A stretch of 64,000 nucleotides of DNA from Pseudomonas putida (GTDB taxonomy: Bacteria; Pseudomonadota; Gammaproteobacteria; Pseudomonadales; Pseudomonadaceae). This document shows, piece after piece, positions 34,127 through 42,519 of the stretch; position 1 is the first letter of the stretch; the number at the start of each line of letters is the position of its first letter. A program made the translations under genes and the position numbers. The notes beneath the pieces were generated by a model, which saw only the letters and a program-made list of their open reading frames with translations, was not told the DNA's origin and did not search any database. Where the stretch lies: the NCBI RefSeq assembly GCF_028682455.1, contig NZ_JANHLD010000004.1, positions 372,001 to 436,000 on the forward strand, written 5' to 3'.

Positions 34127-34732
34127 CGGCTGCTTCAATAAAAGTCGCTAATAAAGATCATTTCTGCCCGCGACATCGTTATAATCTCCCCCCGATTATA
34201 AGGACGTCTCCTGATCGGGCCTCGCAGCACCGCCAATGTTCATCATTGCGCATCCTCCGCACCGCCCACAGAGAGCCTTCCACACAGGTCTTGCACCAGC
34301 CAGCGTGCCTGCGTCATTCGGCCCTCTGCTCTGCCTGAACCTGCCAGGTCTGCCATCGCGCAGTCCTTTTTGAGGTTCACGACTCCAAAAGAGCGTGAAA
34401 AAACGGGTTTTCACAACTTCACGAGAGTGTGGCGAGCAATGAACAGTCTGGCATGTGCAAAAGCACCTAAAGTGTCCCGAACAGCCCTGAACAGCTGGCA
34501 AACGTGCTCATCCAGGATGAGTGCCTGAGGCCGGTCCATAACGCACGACGGACACCTTGACCATAAGTCGAATTGCCGCACCGGCCTTAAAATGCGTTCA
34601 TAGGCAACGCAAAGCCCGGTTGGCGGTGTCCGCTGAAGTTGCAAAAACTGCGAAGAATCGGACATGGCGATCCTGGCAAAGCCAAGGATCCTATGCTGTC
34701 AATTTGGTGCTGTAGATTTTGGAGACGCGTTA
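34127..34732 (+). other. 606-base gene-free region upstream of mqo
   Basis: The longest intergenic stretch of the window. Near its left end is TATAATC (34180-34186), seven bases, then the complement GATTATA (34194-34200). The first copy contains a perfect TATAAT box. At 34395-34414 there is a hairpin GTGAAAA-N6-TTTTCAC. I find no open reading frame of the expected codon use in it. It may hold a long mqo leader or a small RNA. GGAGACGCGTTA before the mqo ATG is the ribosome site. Confidence 0.45.
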
Positions 34733-36238
34733 ATGGCGCAGAACGAAGCAGTCGATGTAGTACTGGTGGGGGCAGGCATCATGAGTGCCACCCTGGCCGT
34801 ACTGCTCAAGGAACTCGACCCGGCAATCAAGCTGGAAGTCGTCGAGTTGATGGATTCGGGTGCCGCGGAAAGTTCCAACCCGTGGAACAACGCCGGGACC
34901 GGCCATGCCGGGCTGTGTGAACTGAACTACACGCCGCAGGCCGCCGACGGCAGCATCGACATCAAGAAAGCGGTGCACATCAACACCCAGTTCGAGGTAT
35001 CCCGGCAGTTCTGGGCCTACCTGAGCAAGAAAGGCGCATTCAGCTCGCCACGGGCGTTCATCAACCCTGTGCCCCACCTGAGCTATGTCGAAGGCGAGAA
35101 AGGCATCAGCTTCCTGAAGAAGCGCTTCGAGCTGCTCAAGCAGCACCATGCCTTCTCCGAGATGGAATACACCGAAGACAAAGCGGTGATGAACGAGTGG
35201 ATGCCGCTGATGATGCCGGGTCGCCCTGCCGACCAGAAAATCGCCGCCACCCGCGTCATGAAAGGCACCGACGTCAACTTCGGAGCCCTGACCAACAAGC
35301 TGCTCAAGCACCTGGCCAACGCGCCGGATGCCCAGGTCAAGTACTGCAAGCGTGTCACCGGCCTGCGCCGTAACGACAGCGGCTGGACCGTCAGCATCAA
35401 GGACGTCAACAGCGGCAGCAGCCGCGAAGTCGACGCCCGCTTCGTGTTCCTCGGCGCCGGTGGCGCGGCCCTGCCGCTGCTGCAAGCTTCGGGTATCGAA
35501 GAAAGCAAAGGCTTTGGTGGTTTCCCGGTCAGCGGCCAGTGGCTGCGCTGCGACAACCCGGAAGTGGTCAAGAAGCACCAGGCCAAGGTCTACAGCCAGG
35601 CGGCCGTCGGCTCGCCTCCGATGTCGGTGCCGCATCTGGACACCCGCGTCGTCGACGGCAAGACTTCGCTGCTGTTCGGCCCCTATGCCGGCTTCACCAC
35701 CAAGTTCCTCAAGCACGGCTCGTTCCTCGACCTGCCGCTGTCGGTGCGCATGGGCAACATCGGCCCAATGCTGGCCGTGGCCCGCGACAACATGGACCTG
35801 ACCAAGTACCTGGTCAGCGAAGTCATGCAGTCGATGGAGCAGCGCCTTGATTCCCTGCGTCGCTTCTACCCCGAGGCGAAAGCCGAGGACTGGCGCCTGG
35901 AAGTGGCTGGCCAGCGCGTGCAGATCATCAAGAAAGACCCGAAAAAAGGTGGCGTCCTGCAGTTCGGTACCGAACTGGTGGCAGCCAAGGACGGCACCCT
36001 GGCCGCCCTGCTCGGTGCATCCCCGGGTGCCTCGGTGACTGTGTCGATCATGCTCGAGCTGATCGAACGCTGCTTCCCCGAGCAGACCAAGGGCGCCTGG
36101 GCCGCCAAGCTCAAGGAAATTTTCCCGGCCCGCGAAAAGGTCCTGGCCGCCGACGCTGCGCTGTATCGCAAGATCAGCGCACACAACGACGAGGTCCTGG
36201 GCCTGGTCGAAAACAGCCCGGCGCAGAACTACGCGTAA
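34733..36238 (+). CDS. mqo: Malate:quinone oxidoreductase
   Basis: A 501-residue peripheral membrane FAD enzyme that oxidises L-malate to oxaloacetate and reduces ubiquinone, in place of or beside soluble malate dehydrogenase. The FAD motif VDVVLVGAGIMSATLAVLLK is at the N-terminus; the GAAESSNPWNNAGTGHAGLC block and the C-terminal GASPGASVTVSIMLELIERC are typical. The length is normal. The start at 34733 follows GGAG. It stands alone with its own terminator. The long leader upstream may contain the control region. Confidence 0.96.
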   Translation: MAQNEAVDVVLVGAGIMSATLAVLLKELDPAIKLEVVELMDSGAAESSNPWNNAGTGHAGLCELNYTPQAADGSIDIKKAVHINTQFEVSRQFWAYLSKKGAFSSPRAFINPVPHLSYVEGEKGISFLKKRFELLKQHHAFSEMEYTEDKAVMNEWMPLMMPGRPADQKIAATRVMKGTDVNFGALTNKLLKHLANAPDAQVKYCKRVTGLRRNDSGWTVSIKDVNSGSSREVDARFVFLGAGGAALPLLQASGIEESKGFGGFPVSGQWLRCDNPEVVKKHQAKVYSQAAVGSPPMSVPHLDTRVVDGKTSLLFGPYAGFTTKFLKHGSFLDLPLSVRMGNIGPMLAVARDNMDLTKYLVSEVMQSMEQRLDSLRRFYPEAKAEDWRLEVAGQRVQIIKKDPKKGGVLQFGTELVAAKDGTLAALLGASPGASVTVSIMLELIERCFPEQTKGAWAAKLKEIFPAREKVLAADAALYRKISAHNDEVLGLVENSPAQNYA

Positions 36239-36249
36239 CGCACCGGCAT

Positions 36250-36277
36250 AAAAAAACGCCCTTCGGGGCGTTTTTTT
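36250..36277. terminator. Bidirectional terminator after mqo
   Basis: A run of A, then CGCCC-TTCG-GGGCG with a UUCG tetraloop and a run of T. It serves mqo and the convergent PA4642-type gene. Confidence 0.93.
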
Positions 36278-36292
36278 ATGGGCGCGATGAAA

Positions 36293-36580
36293 TCAGCCGC
36301 GGGCCTTGTCGATGATCTCGATGTACTCGGCGGCATTGCGCTGGTCGCGGATCTGGTCGACGAAGGTCTTGCCGTGCTCGTCCTTGCCATCCAGGTCCAG
36401 CCCGGCTTCGACGAAGAACCCGACAAAGCGCTCGAAGTCATCGATACGCAGACCGCGGTAGGCCTTGACCAGCTTGTGCAGCGAAGGCGAAGTCGCATCA
36501 GCCGGTTCGAACTGCAGGAAGGATTTGACGTACTCGTCGCTGATCTCATCCCCAATCACTTGCTTCTTGTCTTTACGCAT
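36293..36580 (-). CDS. PA4642-family hypothetical protein
   Basis: A 95-residue soluble, highly charged protein (MRKDKKQVIGDEISDEYVKS), probably all helical. Homologues lie beside mqo in many pseudomonads. The C-terminal part (KDEHGKTFVDQIRDQRNAAE) resembles an ankyrin-type or EF-like helix pair but is not decisive. The start at 36580 is the conserved MRKDKK. The function is unknown. Confidence 0.8.
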   Translation of the reverse strand: MRKDKKQVIGDEISDEYVKSFLQFEPADATSPSLHKLVKAYRGLRIDDFERFVGFFVEAGLDLDGKDEHGKTFVDQIRDQRNAAEYIEIIDKARG

Positions 36581-36650
36581 TACCGACTCCAACTGAACCA
36601 TCACGGACATTTTCACGGGCCGGCAGTTTACCCCTGCCCTGCCCCGGCGC

Positions 36651-37118
36651 TCAACGCGCGCGTACGGCCCCGGTGTGCAGATCGGCCCAGACATGGCCGT
36701 TGGGGTAGCTGAGGAACTGCACATAGACGGTGTCGTGACGCAGCAGGTCGAGAATCACCGCGTACTGACCGAGCGGATAGTTCAGGCTCAGGGTTTTGCT
36801 CTTGCCGTCGAACACCGGTTTTTTCAGGCTTTTGCTTTCGCCGTCGAAGGTGATCAGCACCTGGCTCAGGGTGGCCCCCTTGCTCAACGGCTTGCCCTTG
36901 AGGCGCAGTGTCACCGGCGACGTGACCGGAATGGGCTGCTGGTTGGACTGGCGCTGGTTGCCGATCACCACCGAGTAGCTGGTGACTTGCAGCAACTGCT
37001 GGGTTTCGACGGCCTCCTGACGCAGGGACAGGTCGTCCGGTGGCAGGAACTGGTTGTGCAAGGGGGCAGCCGCCAGGGGCATGCTCAACAACAGAAGAAG
37101 AGGGGCAATCGCACGCAT
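36651..37118 (-). CDS. Exported hypothetical protein (DUF2057-like)
   Basis: A 155-residue protein with signal peptide MRAIAPLLLLLSMPLAAAPL. The mature part is beta-rich (PVTLRLKGKPLSKGATLSQV and LSLNYPLGQYAVILDLLRHD) and resembles the YccT/DUF2057 group only loosely. The start at 37118 is preceded by AAGGAG. It is periplasmic; the role is unknown. Confidence 0.7.
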   Translation of the reverse strand: MRAIAPLLLLLSMPLAAAPLHNQFLPPDDLSLRQEAVETQQLLQVTSYSVVIGNQRQSNQQPIPVTSPVTLRLKGKPLSKGATLSQVLITFDGESKSLKKPVFDGKSKTLSLNYPLGQYAVILDLLRHDTVYVQFLSYPNGHVWADLHTGAVRAR

Positions 37119-37162
37119 GACAGGCTCCTTGGGGCGGCCCGGCACTTTAGCAGATTGTGCAT

Positions 37163-37233
37163 TGTGGGAGCGGGCCTGCCCCGCGATTGCGATCCATCAG
37201 CCACATCGCATCGTGGCGCAAGCCCGCTCCTAC
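37163..37233. repeat. REP-type pair in inverted orientation
   Basis: Two halves facing each other: 37163-37186 (TGTGGGAGCGGGCCTGCCCC plus GCGA) and 37211-37233 (TCGTGGCGCAAGCCCGCTCC plus TAC), 24 bases apart. They lie between the exported protein and the cupin gene. Confidence 0.8.
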
Positions 37234-37240
37234 ATTGGAA

Positions 37241-37714
37241 TCAGTCGAACTGCGCGCGCATCCAGGCTTGGTACTGCGCCACGCCCGGCTCACCTTCACG
37301 GGGCGCCCAGCTGGCCAGCTCACCCTCGCCGACGGGACGATAGGGACCAGACTTGCACTCGAACATCATGCTGTCCGCTTCCAGAACCACCAGGCCATGG
37401 AAGGTGCCGGGCGCCAGGTCGACACCCAGGCAGTCGCCACCGGCCTCCAGCACCCGCTTGTCGAGCACCGTGCCCTGCTCATCGAAGATCAGCAGGCCCA
37501 GCTTGCCGCGCAGCACGATCAGGCATTCGGCCTTGTCGGCCGACAGGTGTCGGTGCGGAGGAATATAGGTAGAAGGCTGCAGCCCCACCGCCATACGGTG
37601 GCAAGGCTCCTCCATCTCGTGGAAGTTGTGATGCTGGCGACCACGGGGGTTGGCCGCCGAGTTGGCAGCCAGCTCGGCAAACAACGATTGATCGAGAAAA
37701 CCGGGCTGGCGCAT
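37241..37714 (-). CDS. WbuC-family cupin metalloprotein
   Basis: A 157-residue single-domain cupin. Metal ligands are in YIPPHRHLSADKAECLIVLR (His-x-His and Glu) and the C-terminal GTFHGLVVLEA. WbuC-type proteins occur near polysaccharide loci but also alone. Here the gene starts 3 bases after the hpt stop and is transcribed with it, which suggests no polysaccharide link. The substrate is unknown. Confidence 0.85.
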   Translation of the reverse strand: MRQPGFLDQSLFAELAANSAANPRGRQHHNFHEMEEPCHRMAVGLQPSTYIPPHRHLSADKAECLIVLRGKLGLLIFDEQGTVLDKRVLEAGGDCLGVDLAPGTFHGLVVLEADSMMFECKSGPYRPVGEGELASWAPREGEPGVAQYQAWMRAQFD

Positions 37715-37717
37715 GAA

Positions 37718-38275
37718 TCAGAGTCCTTTGACGGCAAAGATACCGTTGGCGTTGCGCCAGTAACCCTTGTAGTCCATGCCATAGCCGAACACGTATCGGT
37801 CGACGCAGCTCAAGCCGCAGAAATCGGCCTTGAGCTCGGCGCTGGCCTTGCGGTCGTGGTCCTTGTCGATCAGTACGGCGGTATGCACAGCACGGGCACC
37901 GGCATGTTTACAGAAGTCGATAATGGCACTGAGGGTATGACCCTCGTCAAGAATGTCATCGATGATCAGCACGTCGCGATCGATGAACGAGACTTCCGGC
38001 TTGGCCTTCCAGAACAGATCGCCACCGCTGGTCTGATTGCGATAGCGCGTGGCGTGCAGGTAGGAGGATTCGAGCGGGAACTGCAGGTGGGTGAGCAGTT
38101 TGCCGGCGAAGATCAAGCCACCGTTCATCACACAGAACACCACCGGGTTGCGCTCGGCGAGCACGTCGCTGATCTGCGCGCCAACGCGAGCAATGGCGGC
38201 CTCGACTTCGGCTTCGGTGTACAGGCAGTCAGCCTCTCGCATGACTTGACGGATATGCTCGAGATCAGCGGACAT
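37718..38275 (-). CDS. hpt: Hypoxanthine-guanine phosphoribosyltransferase
   Basis: A 185-residue enzyme that joins hypoxanthine or guanine to PRPP to form IMP or GMP. The PRPP loop is VLIIDDILDEGHTLSAIIDF, and the GGLIFAGKLLTHL and YVFGYGMDYKGYWRN blocks give the purine site. The start at 38275 (MSADLEHIRQVM) follows GGAG. It is the first gene of a two-gene unit with the cupin, divergent from upp. Confidence 0.94.
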   Translation of the reverse strand: MSADLEHIRQVMREADCLYTEAEVEAAIARVGAQISDVLAERNPVVFCVMNGGLIFAGKLLTHLQFPLESSYLHATRYRNQTSGGDLFWKAKPEVSFIDRDVLIIDDILDEGHTLSAIIDFCKHAGARAVHTAVLIDKDHDRKASAELKADFCGLSCVDRYVFGYGMDYKGYWRNANGIFAVKGL

Positions 38276-38391
38276 GGCGCTCTCCAAGGGGCAGCAATTG
38301 AGAAAAGCGGGCAAAGGTACGCATCCGGGGGCGCCAGATCAAGCATTTATGGACTAACGTCCAGAATGCCTATAGGACACAGGTGGCTGAA

Positions 38392-38403
38392 TAGATTAAT
38401 CTA
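38392..38403. promoter_or_regulatory. 12-base palindrome in the hpt-upp intergenic region
   Basis: TAGATTAATCTA is a perfect palindrome 36 bases before the upp start. It is a possible operator for upp-uraA. Confidence 0.3.
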
Positions 38404-38439
38404 CCGCCGTTTTTTTGCCCGCCCCCGGAGCCTTTCCCT

Positions 38440-39078
38440 ATGCCTACCCTCGAGATCCGCCATCCGCTGATCCGTCACAAGCTCGGCCTGATGCGCCGTG
38501 CCGATATCAGCACCAAGAACTTTCGCGAACTCGCCCAGGAAGTCGGCACGCTCCTGACCTACGAAGCCACCCAGGACCTGCCACTGGAAACCTACGAGAT
38601 CGACGGTTGGTGCGGCAAGGTCCAGGTCGAGAAAATCGCCGGCAAGAAGATTACTGTAGTACCGATCCTGCGCGCTGGCATCGGCATGCTCGATGGTGTG
38701 CTCAGCCTGATTCCTGGCGCCAAGGTCAGTGCCGTGGGCGTTGCCCGCAACGAGGAAACCCTCGAGGCGCATACCTACCTGGAAAAACTCGCCCCGGAAA
38801 TCGACGAGCGCCTGGCGCTGATCATCGACCCGATGCTGGCCACCGGCGGCTCGATGGTAGCCACCATCGACCTGCTCAAGAAAGCCGGGTGCAAGGATAT
38901 CCGCGCCATGGTCCTGGTTGCCGCGCCCGAAGGCATCGCCGTGGTCGAAAAAGCGCACCCGGACGTACAGATCTACACCGCCTCGATCGACGAACGCCTG
39001 AATGAACACGGCTACATCATCCCGGGCCTGGGCGATGCTGGCGACAAGATCTTCGGCACCAAGCAGAAGGACGCCTGA
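38440..39078 (+). CDS. upp: Uracil phosphoribosyltransferase
   Basis: A 212-residue enzyme that makes UMP from uracil and PRPP. It has the family start MPTLEIRHPLIRHKLGLMRR, the PRPP loop LIIDPMLATGGSMVATIDLL and the uracil-binding YIIPGLGDAGDKIFGTK end. The uracil permease gene begins 2 bases after the stop, so uptake and salvage are made together. Confidence 0.96.
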   Translation: MPTLEIRHPLIRHKLGLMRRADISTKNFRELAQEVGTLLTYEATQDLPLETYEIDGWCGKVQVEKIAGKKITVVPILRAGIGMLDGVLSLIPGAKVSAVGVARNEETLEAHTYLEKLAPEIDERLALIIDPMLATGGSMVATIDLLKKAGCKDIRAMVLVAAPEGIAVVEKAHPDVQIYTASIDERLNEHGYIIPGLGDAGDKIFGTKQKDA

Positions 39079-39080
39079 GC

Positions 39081-40343
39081 ATGCAGCAGGAGTTCAACGA
39101 CCCGCTCTGGCGCCAGGTCCTCTCTGGCGCACAGATGCTGTTCGTCGCCTTTGGCGCATTGGTGCTGATGCCGCTGATCACCGGCCTCGATCCTAACGTC
39201 GCGTTGTTCACTGCGGGTCTGGGAACTCTGCTGTTTCAGCTGGTGACCGGCCGTCAGGTTCCGGTCTTCCTGGCTTCGAGCTTTGCCTTCATCACTCCGA
39301 TCATCCTCGCCAAGGGCCAGTTCGGCCTGGCCGAGACCATGGGCGGGGTCATGGCTGCCGGGTTCGTCTACACCTTCCTGGGCCTGGCAGTGAAGATCAA
39401 GGGCACAGGCTTCATCGACCGCCTGCTGCCGCCCGTGGTAATCGGCCCGGTGATCATCTCCATTGGCCTGGCCATGGCGCCGATTGCGGCCAACATGGCA
39501 ATGGGCAAGGCCGGTGACGGCACCGAGCTGCTGCCTTATGGCACCGCCATGATGATCTCGATGCCGGCCCTGCTGACCACCTTGATCGTCGCCGTGTTCG
39601 GCAAGGGCATCTTCCGCCTGGTACCGATCATCGCCGGCGTGCTGGTGGGCTTTGGCCTGTCGTTCTATTTCGGCGTGGTCGATACCGCCAAGATCGCCGC
39701 CGCCCCGTGGCTGGCCTTGCCGCACTTCACTGCGCCTGCGTTCAACTGGCAGGCGATCCTGTTCATCGTTCCGGTTGCCCTGGCACCGGCCATCGAGCAT
39801 ATCGGCGGCGTGATCGCCGTGGGCAGCGTGACCGGCCGCGACTACTTGAAGAAGCCCGGCCTGCATCGCACCCTGCTCGGCGACGGTATCGCCACCACCA
39901 CTGCAGGCTTGTTCGGCGGCCCGCCCAACACCACCTACGCCGAAGTGACGGGCGCAGTGATGCTGACCAAGAACTACAACCCGAAGATCATGACCTGGGC
40001 GGCGATTTTCGCCATCACCCTGGCCTTCATCGGCAAGTTCGGCGCGCTGCTGCAGAGCATTCCGGTGCCGGTGATGGGCGGCATCCTCTGCCTGTTGTTC
40101 GGCTCGATCGCGGCGGTGGGCATGAACACCATGATTCGCCACAAGATCGACCTGGGCGAAGCCCGCAACCTGGTGATCGTCTCGGTGACACTAGTGTTCG
40201 GTATCGGTGGGGTACTGGTGGGTAGCGGCACGGGCCCGGATGACTGGGGCTTGAAGGGCATTGCCCTGTGCGCGGTGGTCGCCATTGCGCTGAACCTGCT
40301 GCTGCCGGGCAATGACGGCTGGAAGAACAAGGTTCAGGATTGA
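39081..40343 (+). CDS. uraA: Uracil permease (NAT/NCS2 family)
   Basis: A 420-residue proton-coupled uracil symporter with about 14 membrane spans. Landmarks are QMLFVAFGALVLMPLITGLD at the N-terminus, the VALAPAIEHIGGVIAVGSVT segment with the substrate-binding Glu, and the NAT signature GGPPNTTYAEVTGAVMLT. Coupling with upp supports uracil as substrate. A REP palindrome follows. Confidence 0.94.
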   Translation: MQQEFNDPLWRQVLSGAQMLFVAFGALVLMPLITGLDPNVALFTAGLGTLLFQLVTGRQVPVFLASSFAFITPIILAKGQFGLAETMGGVMAAGFVYTFLGLAVKIKGTGFIDRLLPPVVIGPVIISIGLAMAPIAANMAMGKAGDGTELLPYGTAMMISMPALLTTLIVAVFGKGIFRLVPIIAGVLVGFGLSFYFGVVDTAKIAAAPWLALPHFTAPAFNWQAILFIVPVALAPAIEHIGGVIAVGSVTGRDYLKKPGLHRTLLGDGIATTTAGLFGGPPNTTYAEVTGAVMLTKNYNPKIMTWAAIFAITLAFIGKFGALLQSIPVPVMGGILCLLFGSIAAVGMNTMIRHKIDLGEARNLVIVSVTLVFGIGGVLVGSGTGPDDWGLKGIALCAVVAIALNLLLPGNDGWKNKVQD

Positions 40344-40350
40344 ACAACTG

Positions 40351-40397
40351 CGTGGGGCAAGCCCGCTCCTACCGTGTAGGAGCGGGCTTGCCCCGCG
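40351..40397. repeat. REP-type palindrome, full
   Basis: Arms 40351-40371 and 40377-40397 with one G-T pair. It lies between the convergent uraA and hemH genes. Confidence 0.88.
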
Positions 40398-40400
40398 ACT

Positions 40401-41414
40401 TCATGCTTGCTCGCACATTCCCTTCAACGCCTGCACCCATTGCGGGTGATCGTTCAGGCAAGGCACCAGCACCAACTCCTCCCCGCCCGCCTCGACAAAC
40501 TGCTCGCGCCCGCGATCGCCAATCTCCTCGAGTGTCTCGATACAGTCGGCGACAAACGCCGGGCACATCACCAGCAACTTCTTGACCCCAGCCTTGCCCA
40601 GCTCGTCCAGGCGGGTCTCGGTATAGGGTTCGATCCACTTGGCCCGCCCCAGCCGCGACTGGAACGACACCGACCACTTGCCCTCCGGGATACCCATCTG
40701 CCGGGCGAACGCCTGGGCGGTGCGAATGCACTGGCCGCGATAGCACACCGCGAGCATTTCAGGCGATGCATCGCGACAGCAGTCCGGGTCCTGGAAGCGA
40801 TGGTTGCCAGTGGGGTCGAGCTTTTTCAGGTGCCGCTCGGGCAGGCCGTGGAAGCTCAGCAACAGGTGATCGTAGTCCTGTTCAAGGTAAGGCCTGGCAC
40901 TGGCGACCAGCGCGTCGATGTATTCCGGGCGGTCGTAGAACGGCTGCAGTACACGCATCTGCAGCGCCAGGTTGTGCTCGGCAATCACCTGGCGGGCCTG
41001 CTCGACCACGGTGGTCACCGTGCTGTCGGCAAACTGCGGGTAGAGCGGCGCCAGGGTGACCTGCTTCACGCCCTGGGCAGCCAGGCGCGCCAGCACGGTC
41101 GGCAAGGAAGGCTCGCCATAACGCATGGCGATTTCCACCGGGCCATGGGTCCACTGCTCGCGCATGGCGTCTTGCAGGCGACGGGTCAGCACCACCAGCG
41201 GTGAACCTTCATCCCACCAGATCGAGGCATAGGCATGGGCCGATTGTTCGGGGCGCTTGATCAGGATCAGCGATACCAGCAGGCGGCGCACCGGCCACGG
41301 CAGGTCGATGACGTAGGGGTCCATCAGGAACTGATTGAGGTAGCGGCGCACATCGGCCACCGAGGTGGAAGCCGGCGAACCCAGGTTGACCAGCAGCAGA
41401 GCGTGATCGGTCAT
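40401..41414 (-). CDS. hemH: Ferrochelatase
   Basis: A 337-residue enzyme that inserts Fe2+ into protoporphyrin IX, the last step of haem synthesis. It has LVNLGSPASTSVADVRRYLN at the N-terminus, the active His in HLLLSFHGLPERHLK, and the metal/porphyrin site in PAFVADCIETLEEIGDRGRE. The start at 41414 is preceded by AGGACG. The upstream gene (SDR-like epimerase) ends 13 bases before, so both are one transcript. Confidence 0.95.
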   Translation of the reverse strand: MTDHALLLVNLGSPASTSVADVRRYLNQFLMDPYVIDLPWPVRRLLVSLILIKRPEQSAHAYASIWWDEGSPLVVLTRRLQDAMREQWTHGPVEIAMRYGEPSLPTVLARLAAQGVKQVTLAPLYPQFADSTVTTVVEQARQVIAEHNLALQMRVLQPFYDRPEYIDALVASARPYLEQDYDHLLLSFHGLPERHLKKLDPTGNHRFQDPDCCRDASPEMLAVCYRGQCIRTAQAFARQMGIPEGKWSVSFQSRLGRAKWIEPYTETRLDELGKAGVKKLLVMCPAFVADCIETLEEIGDRGREQFVEAGGEELVLVPCLNDHPQWVQALKGMCEQA

Positions 41415-41427
41415 GCAACGTCCTATT

Positions 41428-42333
41428 TCAGAGGCGACTGGACAGCTCATCCAGGGCCGATTGCAGATCATTGAAGCGAAAGGTAAAGCCGGCTGCGAGC
41501 AAACGTACCGGCCGCGCCCGCTGTCCGCCCAGCAGCAGGGTCGACAACTCACCCAGCCCGGCCTTGAGCACCAGCGCCGGCAGCGGCATGAAGGCCGGAC
41601 GATGCAACACTCGACCCAGGCGCTTGGCGAACTCGCGGTTACGCACCGGCTCCGGGGCGCAGGCATTATAAGGACCGCTGGCGTCCTTGTGCTGCAAGAG
41701 AAAATCAATCAGGGCGATCTGGTCATGTATATGAACCCACGGCATCCATTGGCGACCATCCCCGATCGGCCCGCCCAGCCCCAGTTTGAACGGCGTGCGC
41801 AGGCGCGACAAAAAGCCGCCCTCGCTCGACAGTACCAGCCCCGTGCGCACCAGCACCACACGTATGCCCAGGGCCTGGGCGCGTTGCGCGGTTTCCTCCC
41901 AGGCGATGCACAGCTGACTGGCGAAATCTTCCTTGACCGGCTGCGAGGCCTCGGTCAGCTCACGCTCGCCGGCATCGCCGTACCAGCCTACCGCCGAGCC
42001 TGAAATCAGCACCTCGGGGCGTTGCCGACGCTGCTCAAGCCAGGCCAGCAACTGCTCGGTGAGGGTGATCCGGCTGCTCCACAACAGCGCCCGCCGCCGT
42101 GCCGTCCAGGGCCGGTCCGCAATTGGCGCGCCGGCCAGATTGATCACCGCATCGAGCGGCTCATCCGCACTCAACTCCTCCAGCCGGGCGATGCCGCGAA
42201 CTCCGGCGCCGCACAATCTGCCCACCTGTTCGGGGCGCCGGCTCCACACCGTCAACTGGTGCCCTTTGGCCAACCAGTGCTGACAAAGCTGTTGGCCTAT
42301 CAACCCCGTACCGCCGGTCAGCAATATATGCAT
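41428..42333 (-). CDS. TIGR01777 family NAD(P)-binding epimerase-like protein (YfcH type)
   Basis: A 301-residue atypical short-chain dehydrogenase/epimerase. The Rossmann motif MHILLTGGTGLIGQQLCQHW is at the start, with INLAGAPIADRPWTARRR and SGSAVGWYGDAGERELTEAS, where Ser and Tyr of the catalytic region lie. The C-terminal DUF1731 part (RARPVRLLAAGFTFRFNDLQ) is typical. E. coli YfcH has no firm function. It is in one operon with hemH. Confidence 0.9.
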   Translation of the reverse strand: MHILLTGGTGLIGQQLCQHWLAKGHQLTVWSRRPEQVGRLCGAGVRGIARLEELSADEPLDAVINLAGAPIADRPWTARRRALLWSSRITLTEQLLAWLEQRRQRPEVLISGSAVGWYGDAGERELTEASQPVKEDFASQLCIAWEETAQRAQALGIRVVLVRTGLVLSSEGGFLSRLRTPFKLGLGGPIGDGRQWMPWVHIHDQIALIDFLLQHKDASGPYNACAPEPVRNREFAKRLGRVLHRPAFMPLPALVLKAGLGELSTLLLGGQRARPVRLLAAGFTFRFNDLQSALDELSSRL

Positions 42334-42519
42334 GGCTGTGTCCTCACTTGGCGCGCCAGTGGTCTATTTTTAAGAACAAGGCACTTTTTTGACCGATCGC
42401 TCTCGGATAAACATAGGACAACCTGTGATAACGAGCGGAATCACCTCGCACAGGGCTCTTGAGCGGTACAGGTTTGTCCGGCAGCGTAGTCTTTAACCAT
42501 CAGGTTCGAAGAGGCCATT

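Noticed and set aside
34127..34732. RsmY/RsmZ-type or CrcZ-type small RNA
   Set aside because: No series of GGA loop motifs or CA-rich catabolite activity motifs, and those RNAs lie elsewhere in pseudomonads.
1672..40397. CRISPR array from repeated GGGGCAAGCCC elements
   Set aside because: Copies are scattered kilobases apart, palindromic and at gene ends; there are no regular spacers or cas genes. They are REP elements.
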